A DNA stretch of 64,000 nucleotides from Streptomonospora alba. GTDB taxonomy: Bacteria; Actinomycetota; Actinomycetes; Streptosporangiales; Streptosporangiaceae. The translations under genes and the position numbers were made by a program. Positions 34,575 to 43,199 of the stretch are shown here, in pieces. The stretch lies in NCBI RefSeq assembly GCF_000826685.1, contig NZ_JROO01000009.1, forward strand, positions 186,001 to 250,000, written 5' to 3'. The notes under the pieces are model-generated. The model had not been told where the DNA came from, did no database searches, and was given only the letters and a program-made list of their open reading frames with translations. Position 1 is the first letter of the stretch, and every line of letters begins with the position of its first letter.

Positions 34575-35546
34575 GTGTCTGACTTCGCGGCACGAGCGCG
34601 CGCGGCTCTGGATGAGCGCGATATTTCGCTACGGGCGGCCGCCCGGGCGATGCACATAGACCCCGGCCACCTCTCCCGCGTGCTCTCCGGAAAGCGGTCC
34701 CCTTCTCCGCAACTCGCGGAAGCTTTGGATGGCCTCGTCGGTGCCGAGGGTGCCCTGGCCGATCTTGCGGCGACTCTGGACGAGGATGACCGGGGCCGGA
34801 TCGCACACAGCGTCGCGGAGCCGGCACGCGTGGACCTCGGCACGGTGCGCGCGTTGGCGGACGTGCTCGCGGCACAGCGGCGGCTCGACGACACGTTGCC
34901 CGCCACCGCGATGCTGCCGTCGACGTCGGCACAGTGGGAGACCGTGGAGCGGTTGGCGCGCGACGCGCGGGGGCCGCATGCGGACGCCCTGCGCGAAGTC
35001 GCTGCGGAGTGGGTCCAGTTCGTCGGGTGGCTGCACGCCGAAGCGCGCAACGACGCCGACGCGGTCCGCTGGCTTACGGAGGCAGAAGACCGGGCCGACG
35101 AGGTCGGCAGTGGGGAACTCGCGGCGCAAGCGGCGAACTTCAAGGGTTACCTAGCGCGTCGACAAGGGCGCCCGCGGGCGATCGTGCGCTGGTTCTCTGC
35201 GGCGTACTACACGCCTGGAGCGGCCCCGCTGCAACGTGTCGGGGATGCGGTCCAGGCAGCCCATGGATACGCGCTACTGGGTGAACGCGACGCAGCACGG
35301 CGATTGTTGGGGGAAGCGTCCGACCTCGTCGACGAGGCCGGGGATACGGAGGCACCGGGCACCGCCTATTGGCTGTCTCCCACGTTCTCGCGGATGGGGA
35401 TGGGCCTGGTTCACCTCGCCCTGGGCGAGTACGCGGAGGCGGCAGCCAATCTTCGGGCCGGACTGGACGGACTGCCGTCCGAACAGCGGCACGCGGAATG
35501 GTCACGCGAGTACCGGGACGCCCTGGAGGAGGCGCGCGCCGCGTAA
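34575..35546 (+). CDS. XRE family regulator with TPR-like helical repeats
   Basis: The 323-residue protein starts at GTG 34575 after CGGAGG. An N-terminal XRE-type HTH (about 2-60, S-L-R-A-A-A-R-A-M-H-I-D-P-G-H-L-S-R-V-L-S-G-K) precedes a long helical domain with TPR-like repeats (about 130-315). It stands upstream of two small genes at 35930-36603 on the same strand. In actinomycetes, XRE regulators of this plan commonly accompany small partner proteins in poorly understood regulatory or abortive-infection-like loci. The gap to the partners (383 bp) contains a 26-bp palindrome that may be its operator or terminator. Confidence 0.82.
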   Translation: MSDFAARARAALDERDISLRAAARAMHIDPGHLSRVLSGKRSPSPQLAEALDGLVGAEGALADLAATLDEDDRGRIAHSVAEPARVDLGTVRALADVLAAQRRLDDTLPATAMLPSTSAQWETVERLARDARGPHADALREVAAEWVQFVGWLHAEARNDADAVRWLTEAEDRADEVGSGELAAQAANFKGYLARRQGRPRAIVRWFSAAYYTPGAAPLQRVGDAVQAAHGYALLGERDAARRLLGEASDLVDEAGDTEAPGTAYWLSPTFSRMGMGLVHLALGEYAEAAANLRAGLDGLPSEQRHAEWSREYRDALEEARAA

Positions 35547-35586
35547 GCCCGGCTCGGCTGCTCGGCCCAGTTGGCCATGGCGTTGT

Positions 35587-35612
35587 AGTCACTCTCGGCG
35601 CCGAGAGTGACT
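35587..35612. promoter_or_regulatory. Perfect 26-bp palindrome downstream of the XRE gene
   Basis: The 13-bp arm AGTCACTCTCGGC (35587-35599) is immediately followed by its reverse complement (35600-35612). It lies 41 bp after the XRE gene stop and about 320 bp before the next start. With no spacer it is symmetric enough for a dimeric regulator; as RNA it could terminate transcription. The rest of the 35547-35929 gap holds no convincing gene, though GTTGCC/GGCAAC arms at 35792-35814 lie next to a TTGACC (35786-35791). Confidence 0.5.
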
Positions 35613-35929
35613 CTGCGGCCGCTGTCACCGCAACTCACCGTCGACTCCAGGACCGGGTGCGCCTTCTCCGCGTAGTGCATCATCGAATCGCATCGCCGAA
35701 CCGGCCGGAGGCCGATTTTTCCGAAATGACGCAAGAGGTAGCCGCGTCATAGTTCACCTGAGGGGCGATTTCTCGCAGAGAGGTGTTGACCGTTGCCTTC
35801 TATGAGTGGGCAACAGGGTCACACTTTCGCGCGCTTCTGCTTCAAGGAAGGCTATAAGGCAGTACAGACCCCCGCGACGCGGGCAAGGCGTCCGGGGGCG
35901 TGGCCACCAGCTATCAAGGAGCTGATGAC

Positions 35930-36304
35930 ATGAGGCAGAGTAGCCGTCCACACACGCGGTCCGCGAGGCGGTGGGGGCGCACGCCGGAGTGCGCGCACGC
36001 CCATGCGGCCGCTTCACTGATGCAGATCCGCCATCCCGACTTGGTGATCTGGTTCGGCGAGAGCTCGCGCCGGTACTTCGTGATGGACGCCGACGGTCTG
36101 CACGAGTTCCCCGACACCGACGCCGTCCTGCTGTTCGCTTGGCAGCGCACAAAGCGGTCCCCTCGCCGCGTTACGCACCGAGCGCTTCGCTTCGACGACG
36201 GTCTCGATGACCTGCGCGAATCCCTCAGCGGTCCGCTGCGCGAGCTGATCGCCGCCCGGCCGGACCTCACGCACACGCCTGCCGAGATGGCGGGGGAGAG
36301 GTGA
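35930..36304 (+). CDS. Small actinobacterial protein of an XRE-linked locus
   Basis: The 124-residue protein starts at ATG 35930 with GGAG 8 nt upstream. Its core motif H-P-D-L-V-I-W-F-G-E-S-S-R-R-Y-F-V-M, followed by a basic helix, recalls small proteins with a W-x-G-E-x-T-x-x-Y-W motif that neighbour XRE or wHTH regulators in Streptomyces. It overlaps the next gene by GTGA. The function is unknown; a regulatory or toxin/antitoxin-like role is speculation. Confidence 0.65.
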   Translation: MRQSSRPHTRSARRWGRTPECAHAHAAASLMQIRHPDLVIWFGESSRRYFVMDADGLHEFPDTDAVLLFAWQRTKRSPRRVTHRALRFDDGLDDLRESLSGPLRELIAARPDLTHTPAEMAGER

Positions 36305-36603
36305 CCGCAGTGAACGCACGCGATATCGACACTGCACTTCTCGCCATGCTGAAGGCACGTTACGGCGCCCGATGGAACATCAGGCGCACTGAGAACCTGT
36401 GGATCGCCACCGCCGACGACCCCGATACCGACCGCGCACCCACCGTCGTCCAGCCCGATGTCGAGGCCTTCGTCCGCGAACTGGAGGAGCCTCCAGCACG
36501 CGCCTGCCGTCCATCGTCGCTGCTGTCGTCGTCCTGGGTCGCAGCCCACTTCGACCAGGCCGGCGACGGCGCCTACATCTCCCGGGAGTCGCCGCGAACC
36601 TAG
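36301..36603 (+). CDS. Small hypothetical protein, coupled to the previous gene
   Basis: The 100-residue protein starts at GTG 36301, which overlaps the upstream stop (GTGA) behind GGGGGAGAG. It has a short helix (A-L-L-A-M-L-K-A-R-Y-G), a W-N-I-R-R-T-E-N-L-W-I-A-T strand pair and an acidic segment. No family was recognised. The tight coupling suggests it works with the 35930-36304 product. Confidence 0.6.
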   Translation: MTAVNARDIDTALLAMLKARYGARWNIRRTENLWIATADDPDTDRAPTVVQPDVEAFVRELEEPPARACRPSSLLSSSWVAAHFDQAGDGAYISRESPRT

Positions 36604-36609
36604 AGACAC

Positions 36610-36653
36610 CGCGTGCCGAGGAAAAGCGCCGTAAGGCCCCTCCTCGGCACGCG
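36610..36653. terminator. Hairpin between convergent genes
   Basis: CGCGTGCCGAGGA (36610-36622) pairs exactly with 36641-36653 around an 18-nt loop. It lies between the XRE-locus partner genes and the convergent restriction-type gene and may serve both. Confidence 0.65.
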
Positions 36654-36688
36654 ACTGCAGTTCACGCGAGGGTTATCGCATTGTGTTG

Positions 36689-37621
36689 CTATGCGTCGCC
36701 TGGTGGCTCTTCCTTTACCCAGCACTTGCGGTGCTCGCGAACATACCGAATATCAATCCGATGGCTAGGATGTCTCCGTAGCTCCCCCATGATGCTTCCG
36801 GTGAACGCATCGACGATCGCAAGGTCGTCCGTAAGGTAAAGTGCTCCATTGTCGAAGCGCAGGTGATCATTTGGGCATAGGCATAGGGCGTTCGACTCTA
36901 TATCGGGGCCGTCATGGGGAAACCCGAGGGGTTGAATGTGGGCTGCTTCGCTTCTAGGGCCGACGGGAAGAGCGATCGTATTTCCGCAGACCTGACAACG
37001 ATTGGAGTGCCAATTCTTCACATTCTCTGTGACTTTCGAGTTGCGTCGAATTCGCGTTGAGAGGACTCGTTCGGCAGGGCTTCCTGCTTCATGGTCATGG
37101 CCGGAATCAAGGTTTTCTGGTTCGGTTGGAAGGTAGTTCCGATCTTCCAATTCGCGCGAACTTGATATCTTAACGAGAAGGAATTGGCAGACACGGTAAC
37201 CGTCATCCCTAGTCTTGAACCAATGCCGCATCACGCGGTACAAGCCGTCGTACCGGTATCCGTTAGATGGCGAGTAATCAGTTCTCGCTTGCCAGCCACG
37301 GATCACGCGGACCGGTAGTCGCTCAAGTTGGTTCTTGACCAAGGCAGCGTTGCCGGTGTCGTTGAGATCCTGATCCTCGGCCTGGCTGCCATTTTTTTGG
37401 CCACCATGACCGGTATAGACGATGGCATCGCCATGGTCCTCATCGTCTTCGTACCCGCCACTGAGGACGATGGCGTCAGCACCGTCAGTCCGTATGCCCG
37501 ATATGCCTGTTCGGTTGTGAGCGTGGAGTTCGTTCAATCGGACACTGTCCCGGTCCGGATACCACGTCCCTTCCGGTTGTCCCGTGATCTCGCCAAAACG
37601 CCTCTGGTAGTCCTGAGCCAT
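36689..37621 (-). CDS. SRA-YDG / HNH nuclease (modification-dependent restriction type)
   Basis: The 310-residue protein joins an SRA-YDG domain (about 8-155), which in its family flips out and reads 5-methylcytosine-type bases, to a C-terminal HNH nuclease. The HNH part has C209-x2-C212, A-A-H-I (H228), N244 and C-P-N-D-H-x-R-F-D (C249, H253). Such fusions are type IV-like restriction enzymes that cut modified foreign DNA. The gene is clearly less GC-rich than its surroundings (nearer 50-55% by eye) and uses A/T-ending codons, which indicates recent transfer. It stands alone, without a methyltransferase, as expected for type IV. Confidence 0.85.
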   Translation of the reverse strand: MAQDYQRRFGEITGQPEGTWYPDRDSVRLNELHAHNRTGISGIRTDGADAIVLSGGYEDDEDHGDAIVYTGHGGQKNGSQAEDQDLNDTGNAALVKNQLERLPVRVIRGWQARTDYSPSNGYRYDGLYRVMRHWFKTRDDGYRVCQFLLVKISSSRELEDRNYLPTEPENLDSGHDHEAGSPAERVLSTRIRRNSKVTENVKNWHSNRCQVCGNTIALPVGPRSEAAHIQPLGFPHDGPDIESNALCLCPNDHLRFDNGALYLTDDLAIVDAFTGSIMGELRRHPSHRIDIRYVREHRKCWVKEEPPGDA

Positions 37622-37707
37622 GGGACGTCAGTGTAAGTCTGATCTGTCCGATACAGGGGTGTTCGTGCAGCTGCTGTTATTTCCTTATTCAGGCTGTATC
37701 TGAATCC

Positions 37708-38196
37708 TCACCCCTGCACTGGCAGGTTGAGTTCTACTCGCAGGTCGTCGGGGTTCATGTCGGGGGAGGGTTCGGTTACGTAGACCTCCCACATGGACCT
37801 CGCCGGGGTCAGGCCCTGTTCGTCGGCCCACGTGCACAGGCGGTCCCACGATGCGGGCAGGCCGTCGAATGCGCCCGCGTGGGTCAGCCGGGCGACGCGC
37901 CCCGCGGGCAGGGTGCTCGGCACGACGTCGCCCTCCGGGTCGATGTGGCGGTCGACAGGGAAGCCGACCTCAAGGTCGACGGGGTCGCCGAATCCGCCGT
38001 GGTACAGGCCGAATGCGGGCCCGGTGATGTTCGCGCCCTGGCCAGTGATCGCGGGGACGAGGGCGCCGAACGAGCGGTCGAAGAAGGTGGGCAGATCGGC
38101 CTGTTCGACCGTGCCTCGGATGACGGCGGTGGTGGACGGCTGGACCGAGACGATCCGCGGCTCGTATCCGTTCGTCTCGGGGGTGGGCTGCTGCAT
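37708..38196 (-). CDS. GyrI-like small-molecule-binding domain protein
   Basis: The 162-residue protein is a stand-alone GyrI-like/AraC effector-binding (SOUL-type) domain: P-R-I-V-S-V-Q-P at the N terminus, G-P-A-F-G-L-Y-H-G in the middle and W-E-V-Y-V-T-E-P-S near the end. There is no DNA-binding domain. Relatives bind drugs or other hydrophobic cations, or hydrolyse some of them. The start at ATG 38196 follows GGAAGGAA. Confidence 0.8.
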   Translation of the reverse strand: MQQPTPETNGYEPRIVSVQPSTTAVIRGTVEQADLPTFFDRSFGALVPAITGQGANITGPAFGLYHGGFGDPVDLEVGFPVDRHIDPEGDVVPSTLPAGRVARLTHAGAFDGLPASWDRLCTWADEQGLTPARSMWEVYVTEPSPDMNPDDLRVELNLPVQG

Positions 38197-38586
38197 GTGT
38201 CGGTTCCTTCCGTTGCGTTGGCGGCCGGTGCCGGTGCCCGGTGCCCGGTGGAGGCGGGCGCGGCACCCTCGACCGGCGCAGTGGCGGCTGCGCCCTCACG
38301 GTGCAGACCGCCGGCGCGCCTCGGAGTCATCGCACAGTGGCCGGTCGACTCTTCGTCGCCGCACAGCCGCCGGTCGGCTCATCATCGCCGTCGCCGTGCC
38401 GATCGCGGTGGACCCCGCACGCCCCGCGCGTCAAGCGCGGCGTCCCGCCCGTATCCCGGCCCCCGTGCCCTCGCGCCACCCATGCTCCGTGCCCTCGCAC
38501 CGCCCCTGCCCCCGTCCCGCCCGAGTCCGCCGCTGTCGCCAGGCTCCTCCCGACGGCCGTCCGCCGGCGGGCTACCATCATTGGCC
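38197..38586. promoter_or_regulatory. 390-bp divergent gap, promoter of the second lacI-like gene
   Basis: The gap is C-rich on the plus strand and holds no convincing gene. TACCAT (38573-38578) lies 8 nt before the ATG at 38587 and is a likely -10 box of a leaderless or nearly leaderless transcript. Confidence 0.4.
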
Positions 38587-39609
38587 ATGACCGGGAGCCC
38601 GGGCCGCAAGCGCCCCACCATCAGTGACGTCGCCCAACGTGCAGGCGTGACCAAGGGCGCCGTGTCGCGGGCGCTGAACAGCGGGACCGGTGTCAGCCCC
38701 GGGACCCGCGAGCGCATCCGCGAGGCGGCGGTGGAGCTGGGGTGGAGCCCGAGCTATGCCGCGCGCGCCCTCAACGGGAAGCCGCTGGGCACCATCGGCC
38801 TGGTCGTCCGCCGGTCGCCGGAGATCCTCGACTTCGACGCGTTCTTCGCATCGTTCCTGTCCGGCATCGAGTCGGTGCTCTCGGGCGAGGAGCACGCCAC
38901 GGTGATCCGCTTCGTGCCCGACGCCCAGACCGAGGCCACCACCTACGAGCGGCTGTTCGGCGACCGCTTCGTCGACGGTTTCCTGGTCACCGACCTGCGC
39001 GTGGACGACGAGCGCCCGGCGATGCTGCACCGCCTTGGCGTCCCGGCCGTCGTCGTCGGCGCGCCCGAGGGCTCCTCGGACTTTCCCACCATCAGCAACG
39101 ACGCCCGGGAGGCGATCCGGGCGCTGGTGCACCGGTTCGCCGAGACCGGCCACCGCCGCATCGCCCACGTCCAGGGCGATCCGCGCATGCTGCACGCGCT
39201 CCAGCGCCGCCGCCACTGGGAGGAGGCGCTGCACGAACTCGGGTTGGAGCCGGGTCCGGTGGAGTACGGCGGTTACACCATCGAGGGCGGCGCCCAGGCG
39301 ACCGGGCGCCTCCTCGCCCGCGGCGAGCGCCCCACGGCGGTGTTCTACGGCAGCGATCTCATGGCCATCGGCGGCTACTCCGTGCTGGGCGACGCCGGGC
39401 TGGCCATCCCCGGCGACGTGGCCGTGGCCGGATTCGACGACATAACGCTGGCCTCGTACGTCTCGCCGCCGCTGGCCACGGTCCGCAGCGGACACCGCGA
39501 GCTGGGCAGCTCGGCCGCACGCATTCTGCTGGACATGCTCAAGGGCCAGGAGCCGCCGGCGGTGACGAGGAGGACCGGCGAGCTGCGGCTCCGGAGTTCT
39601 GCAGGGTAA
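38587..39609 (+). CDS. LacI family transcriptional regulator (second sugar importer)
   Basis: The 340-residue protein has an N-terminal HTH (T-I-S-D-V-A-Q-R-A-G-V-T-K-G-A-V-S-R-A-L-N) and hinge, then an effector domain ending with the F-Y-G-S-D-L-M-A-I-G and V-A-G-F-D-D-I motifs. The gene lies directly upstream of a sugar ABC importer on the same strand, and the gap contains the palindrome GTAAACCGGTTTAC, a classic LacI-type operator. It probably represses the importer. Confidence 0.88.
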   Translation: MTGSPGRKRPTISDVAQRAGVTKGAVSRALNSGTGVSPGTRERIREAAVELGWSPSYAARALNGKPLGTIGLVVRRSPEILDFDAFFASFLSGIESVLSGEEHATVIRFVPDAQTEATTYERLFGDRFVDGFLVTDLRVDDERPAMLHRLGVPAVVVGAPEGSSDFPTISNDAREAIRALVHRFAETGHRRIAHVQGDPRMLHALQRRRHWEEALHELGLEPGPVEYGGYTIEGGAQATGRLLARGERPTAVFYGSDLMAIGGYSVLGDAGLAIPGDVAVAGFDDITLASYVSPPLATVRSGHRELGSSAARILLDMLKGQEPPAVTRRTGELRLRSSAG

Positions 39610-39650
39610 CGAGTCGGTAACCTCCTCTCCTTTTGTCGAGTGATCTCTCC

Positions 39651-39676
39651 TACACTCGCTCGGTAAACCGGTTTAC
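39651..39676 (+). promoter_or_regulatory. -10 box and LacI operator of the sugar importer
   Basis: TACACT (39651-39656) is a likely -10 box. The perfect 14-bp palindrome GTAAACCGGTTTAC (39663-39676) starts 6 bp downstream, over the expected transcription start, which is an ideal place for repression. A leader of about 170 nt follows before the binding-protein gene. Confidence 0.7.
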
Positions 39677-39842
39677 TTCTGTGTTGCGCTTCCCCATGAG
39701 CCACACAGCGACCCCCGAACCCTTCAACCCCCCACACCCCGCATCGACCGAACAGGCACGTCGGCGGACCCTGCGCCGCCCCGGCCGCCCTGTCACCTCT
39801 AGGCGACACGGCAGGCGCGCAGGGCCACGACGAGGAACGGAG

Positions 39843-41162
39843 ATGGTCGTGAAGATCCCCGCCAAAGCAGTAGTGTCCGCCTCGACCGCGCTCGGGATGG
39901 TCGCCGCCCTGACCGCCTGCGGCTCCGGCGAGGAGTCCGGAGACCAGACGCTGACCTACTGGGCCAGCAACCAGGGCGCGAGCGTCGAGGAGGACAAGAA
40001 GGTTCTCGAACCCGTGCTCGATCGCTTCACCGAAGAGACCGGCGTCGAGGTCGAACTCGAGGTCATCCCCTGGAGCGAGCTGTACAACCGCATCCTCACC
40101 GCGGTCAGCAGCGGCGACGGGCCCGACGTGCTCAACATCGGCAACACCTGGGCGGCCAGCCTGCAGAAGACCGGCGCCTTCGTGCCTTATGAGGGCGAGG
40201 ACCTCGAGGCCGCGGGGGGCGAGGGCCGCTTCGTGGAGACGAGCTTCGCCACCGGCGGCGCCGAGGGCGAGCCGCCGACGTCGGTCCCCCTCTACGGCCT
40301 GTCCTACGCGCTGTTCTACAACCCGACCATGTTCGAGGAGGCGGGCATCGAGGAGCCGCCCTCGACCTGGGAGGAATTCACCGACACCGCCGAGAAGCTG
40401 ACCAAGGACACCGACGGCGACGGCGAGACCGACCAGTACGGCTTCACGATGGAGGCCGGAAGCGAGCGGCAGAACTCCCACTTCGCTCACGTCCTGGGCA
40501 TGCAGCAAGGCGGACAGCTCTGGGGCGACGGCCCGAGCTTCTCCTCCCCGGAGGTGGTCGACGGAGTGAAGATGCGGCTCGACATGATGACCGAGCAGGA
40601 GATCGTCGACCCCAGCAACGCCGAATTCAGCGACGGCACCCAGTCCATCGGCGACTTCGTCGACGAGCGCGCGGCCATGATGATGATGCAGGGCAGCGCC
40701 CGCACGACCCTGGCCTCCCGCGACTTCGACAACTATGAGGTCGCCCAGATCCCCATGATGGATCCGCTGCCCGGCGAGCCGATCCAGAGCCATGCCGCGG
40801 GCATCAACATCAGCGTCTTCAACGACACCGACGACAAGGAAGCCGCCCTGCAGTTGGTGGAGCACCTGACCAGCCCTGAGGAGCAGGTGTACCTGTCGCA
40901 GGAGTTCCAGACGCTGCCGGTGGCCACGGAGGCCTACGACAACGAGGAGCTGCAGAGCGAGTCCATGGACACCTTCCGCACCATCCTCACCGACCACGCG
41001 GCTCCGATGCCGCTGATCCCCGAGGAGGGGCAGATGGAGACGGTGCTCGGCGAGTCGATCGCCGGGCTCTTCGCCGACGCCGCGACCGGCAGCGAAATCA
41101 CCGAAGCCGACGTCCGCAAGGCCATGGAGGAAGCCGAAACCCAGATGAACGCCGCGAACTAG
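39843..41162 (+). CDS. Sugar-binding lipoprotein of an ABC importer (MalE/UgpB type)
   Basis: The 439-residue protein has a signal peptide with lipobox L-T-A-C (Cys26). The mature part is a cluster B/D solute-binding protein of the SBP_bac_1 family: Y-W-A-S-N-Q at the first strand, A-V-S-S-G-D-G-P-D-V near residue 85-100, and a W-E-E-F-T-D-T-A hinge. ATG 39843 is used; GTG 39849 is possible. It is the first of three genes of a carbohydrate uptake (CUT1) importer; a shared ATPase such as MsiK is probably encoded elsewhere. The sugar is likely an oligosaccharide. Confidence 0.88.
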   Translation: MVVKIPAKAVVSASTALGMVAALTACGSGEESGDQTLTYWASNQGASVEEDKKVLEPVLDRFTEETGVEVELEVIPWSELYNRILTAVSSGDGPDVLNIGNTWAASLQKTGAFVPYEGEDLEAAGGEGRFVETSFATGGAEGEPPTSVPLYGLSYALFYNPTMFEEAGIEEPPSTWEEFTDTAEKLTKDTDGDGETDQYGFTMEAGSERQNSHFAHVLGMQQGGQLWGDGPSFSSPEVVDGVKMRLDMMTEQEIVDPSNAEFSDGTQSIGDFVDERAAMMMMQGSARTTLASRDFDNYEVAQIPMMDPLPGEPIQSHAAGINISVFNDTDDKEAALQLVEHLTSPEEQVYLSQEFQTLPVATEAYDNEELQSESMDTFRTILTDHAAPMPLIPEEGQMETVLGESIAGLFADAATGSEITEADVRKAMEEAETQMNAAN

Positions 41163-41238
41163 ACCCGGTAGCAGGCGGTTCGTCCAACCGGCCGCCCCGT
41201 CCCTCCGCGGCGGGGCGGCCGTTCGATGGAGGCCCTTG

Positions 41239-42237
41239 ATGTCGACCACTGAAGACACCGAAGAACCGCGGCCCCGCGCCGAGGAGGAGGCCCCGGCGGC
41301 CGCCCCCGAGGACAGCGGTATCCGTAAGCGGCGGCGCCGTCCGGACTTCCTGCCCTACGGCATGGTCCTGCCGGCGGCGGTCATGGAGCTGCTGATCCAC
41401 ATCATCCCCATGATCCTGGGGATCTACATCGCGTTCACCTCACTGACGCAGCTGACCATCCGGAACTGGACGTCGGCGCCGTTCGTGGGACTGGACAACT
41501 TCGTCCGGGGCCTCGACCCCAGCGGCGCGCTCGGCAGCGATCTGTTCCAGAGTCTGCTGCGTACGCTCGTGTACACGGTTCTGGTGGTCGGGATCTCCTG
41601 GGCACTGGGCATGGCGGCGGCGGTTGCGCTGAACACGCGGTTCCGAGGGCGCGGAGTGCTGCGCACGCTTTTTTTGGTGCCCTACGCTCTGCCCGTCTAC
41701 GTCGCCGCCATCATCTGGGCGTTCATGTTCAACCAGCGCGACGGCATGATCAACCGGCTGCTGGTCCAGGACCTCGGCCTTCTGGGCGAGCGCCCGTTCT
41801 GGCTCATCGGCGAGAACGCGTTCTGGGTGCTGGTCGTCGTGTCGATTTGGCGCCTGTGGCCGTTCGCCTTTCTGATGCTGCTGGCCGCCCTGCAGAGCAT
41901 CCCCGAGGACATGTACGAGGCGGCTGCGATCGACGGGGCCTCGACCTGGAAGCGGTTCACCGGCATCACGATGCCGATGGTGCGCTCGTCCAACGCCGTG
42001 GTCCTGCTGGTCATGGGGCTGTGGACGTTCAACGAATTCAACATCCCCTTCTTGCTCTTCGGCGATGTATCGCCCGACAGCGCGCGGCTGATCTCCCCGC
42101 TGATCTACGAGCACTCCTTCGTCAACTGGAACTTCGGTCTGGGGGCCGCGATGAGCGTCCTGCTGCTGGCCGCGTTGGTCATCGCATCGGCGGTCTACGT
42201 CCGGATGGTCCTGCCCAAGGGAAATGGCAATGACTGA
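41239..42237 (+). CDS. Sugar ABC permease, MalF/UgpA type
   Basis: The 332-residue protein has an acidic Pro/Ala/Glu-rich N-terminal tail, six membrane helices and the ATPase-contact EAA loop (E-A-A-A-I-D-G-A-S-T-W-K-R-F). ATG 41239 follows GGAGG. It overlaps the next permease gene. CUT1 permeases of this type pair with a MalG-like partner. Confidence 0.9.
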   Translation: MSTTEDTEEPRPRAEEEAPAAAPEDSGIRKRRRRPDFLPYGMVLPAAVMELLIHIIPMILGIYIAFTSLTQLTIRNWTSAPFVGLDNFVRGLDPSGALGSDLFQSLLRTLVYTVLVVGISWALGMAAAVALNTRFRGRGVLRTLFLVPYALPVYVAAIIWAFMFNQRDGMINRLLVQDLGLLGERPFWLIGENAFWVLVVVSIWRLWPFAFLMLLAALQSIPEDMYEAAAIDGASTWKRFTGITMPMVRSSNAVVLLVMGLWTFNEFNIPFLLFGDVSPDSARLISPLIYEHSFVNWNFGLGAAMSVLLLAALVIASAVYVRMVLPKGNGND

Positions 42238-43069
42238 GACACCCGGTTTCCGCTGGTTCCGCCGGATCATCCTGACGTTCCTCACCGTGTTCACCGTGCT
42301 GCCGCTGTACGTGCTGGTGGTGACATCGGTGAAGCCGCTGGAGAACGTCCGGGGATTGTTCACCTGGGTTCCCGAGCGCATCACCTTTCAGCCGTATGTG
42401 GACATGTGGTCGACGATCCCGCTGGCCCGCTACCTCACCAACAGCCTCATCGTGACCATCTCGGCCACGGTTCTGGCGCTGATCATCTCGGTTCTGGCGG
42501 CGTACCCACTGGCGCGGCTGCGGTTTCGCGGCAAGCGCGTCTTCAGCATGACGGTGCTGTCGACGCAGATGTTCCCCGGCATCCTCTTCCTGCTGCCGCT
42601 GTTCCTGATGTTCGTGCAGGGAGAGGAGATCCTCGGGATCCAGCTGACGGGCTCCTACACCGGCCTGATCATCACCTACCTGACGTTCGCCCTGCCGTTT
42701 TCGATCTGGATGCTGGCGGGCTACCTGAGCGCCATCCCCGAGGGCCTGGAGGAGGCGGCGATGATCGACGGCACCGGCCGGATCGGAGCGCTGGTGCGGG
42801 TCATACTGCCGGTGGCCCGCCCGGGGATCCTCGCCGTGGGCGTGTTCGCCTTCATCACCGCATGGGGCGAGGTGCTGTTCGCGTCGGTGCTGACCGACAC
42901 CCAGACGCGGACGCTGTCCATCGGACTCAAGCTCTACACCAGCCAGGTCGACACGTTGTGGAACGAGTTGCTGGCGGCGTCGCTGACGATCTCCCTGCCG
43001 GTGATCATCGCGTTCATGCTGGTCCAGCGCCATCTGGTGTCGGGTCTGTCGGCGGGGGCGGTGAAGTAG
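42230..43069 (+). CDS. Sugar ABC permease, MalG/UgpE type
   Basis: The 279-residue protein has six helices and the EAA loop E-E-A-A-M-I-D-G-T-G. Two start codons are available, 42224 and 42230; the second has GGGAA at a suitable distance. It ends the three-gene importer cluster. No ATPase or glycosidase gene follows, as is frequent for CUT1 loci in actinomycetes that share MsiK. Confidence 0.9.
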   Translation: MTETPGFRWFRRIILTFLTVFTVLPLYVLVVTSVKPLENVRGLFTWVPERITFQPYVDMWSTIPLARYLTNSLIVTISATVLALIISVLAAYPLARLRFRGKRVFSMTVLSTQMFPGILFLLPLFLMFVQGEEILGIQLTGSYTGLIITYLTFALPFSIWMLAGYLSAIPEGLEEAAMIDGTGRIGALVRVILPVARPGILAVGVFAFITAWGEVLFASVLTDTQTRTLSIGLKLYTSQVDTLWNELLAASLTISLPVIIAFMLVQRHLVSGLSAGAVK

Positions 43070-43199
43070 CAGCAGCGCAGGGCCCCGCCCGCCCTGCCGA
43101 CCGCTTTCACCGCCCTTGCTAGCGTTACCGCAGGCGATTCGGTGACGAGCGCGGCGGGGCGGGGCCCTGCCGCGCCGCTACACGGCGGAAGGGCACGGA

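Noticed and set aside
35411-35734. Minus-strand open frame crossing the 26-bp palindrome
   Set aside because: Its second half is antisense to the well-supported XRE/TPR gene, no Shine-Dalgarno sequence is visible, and the first half alone is too short to support.
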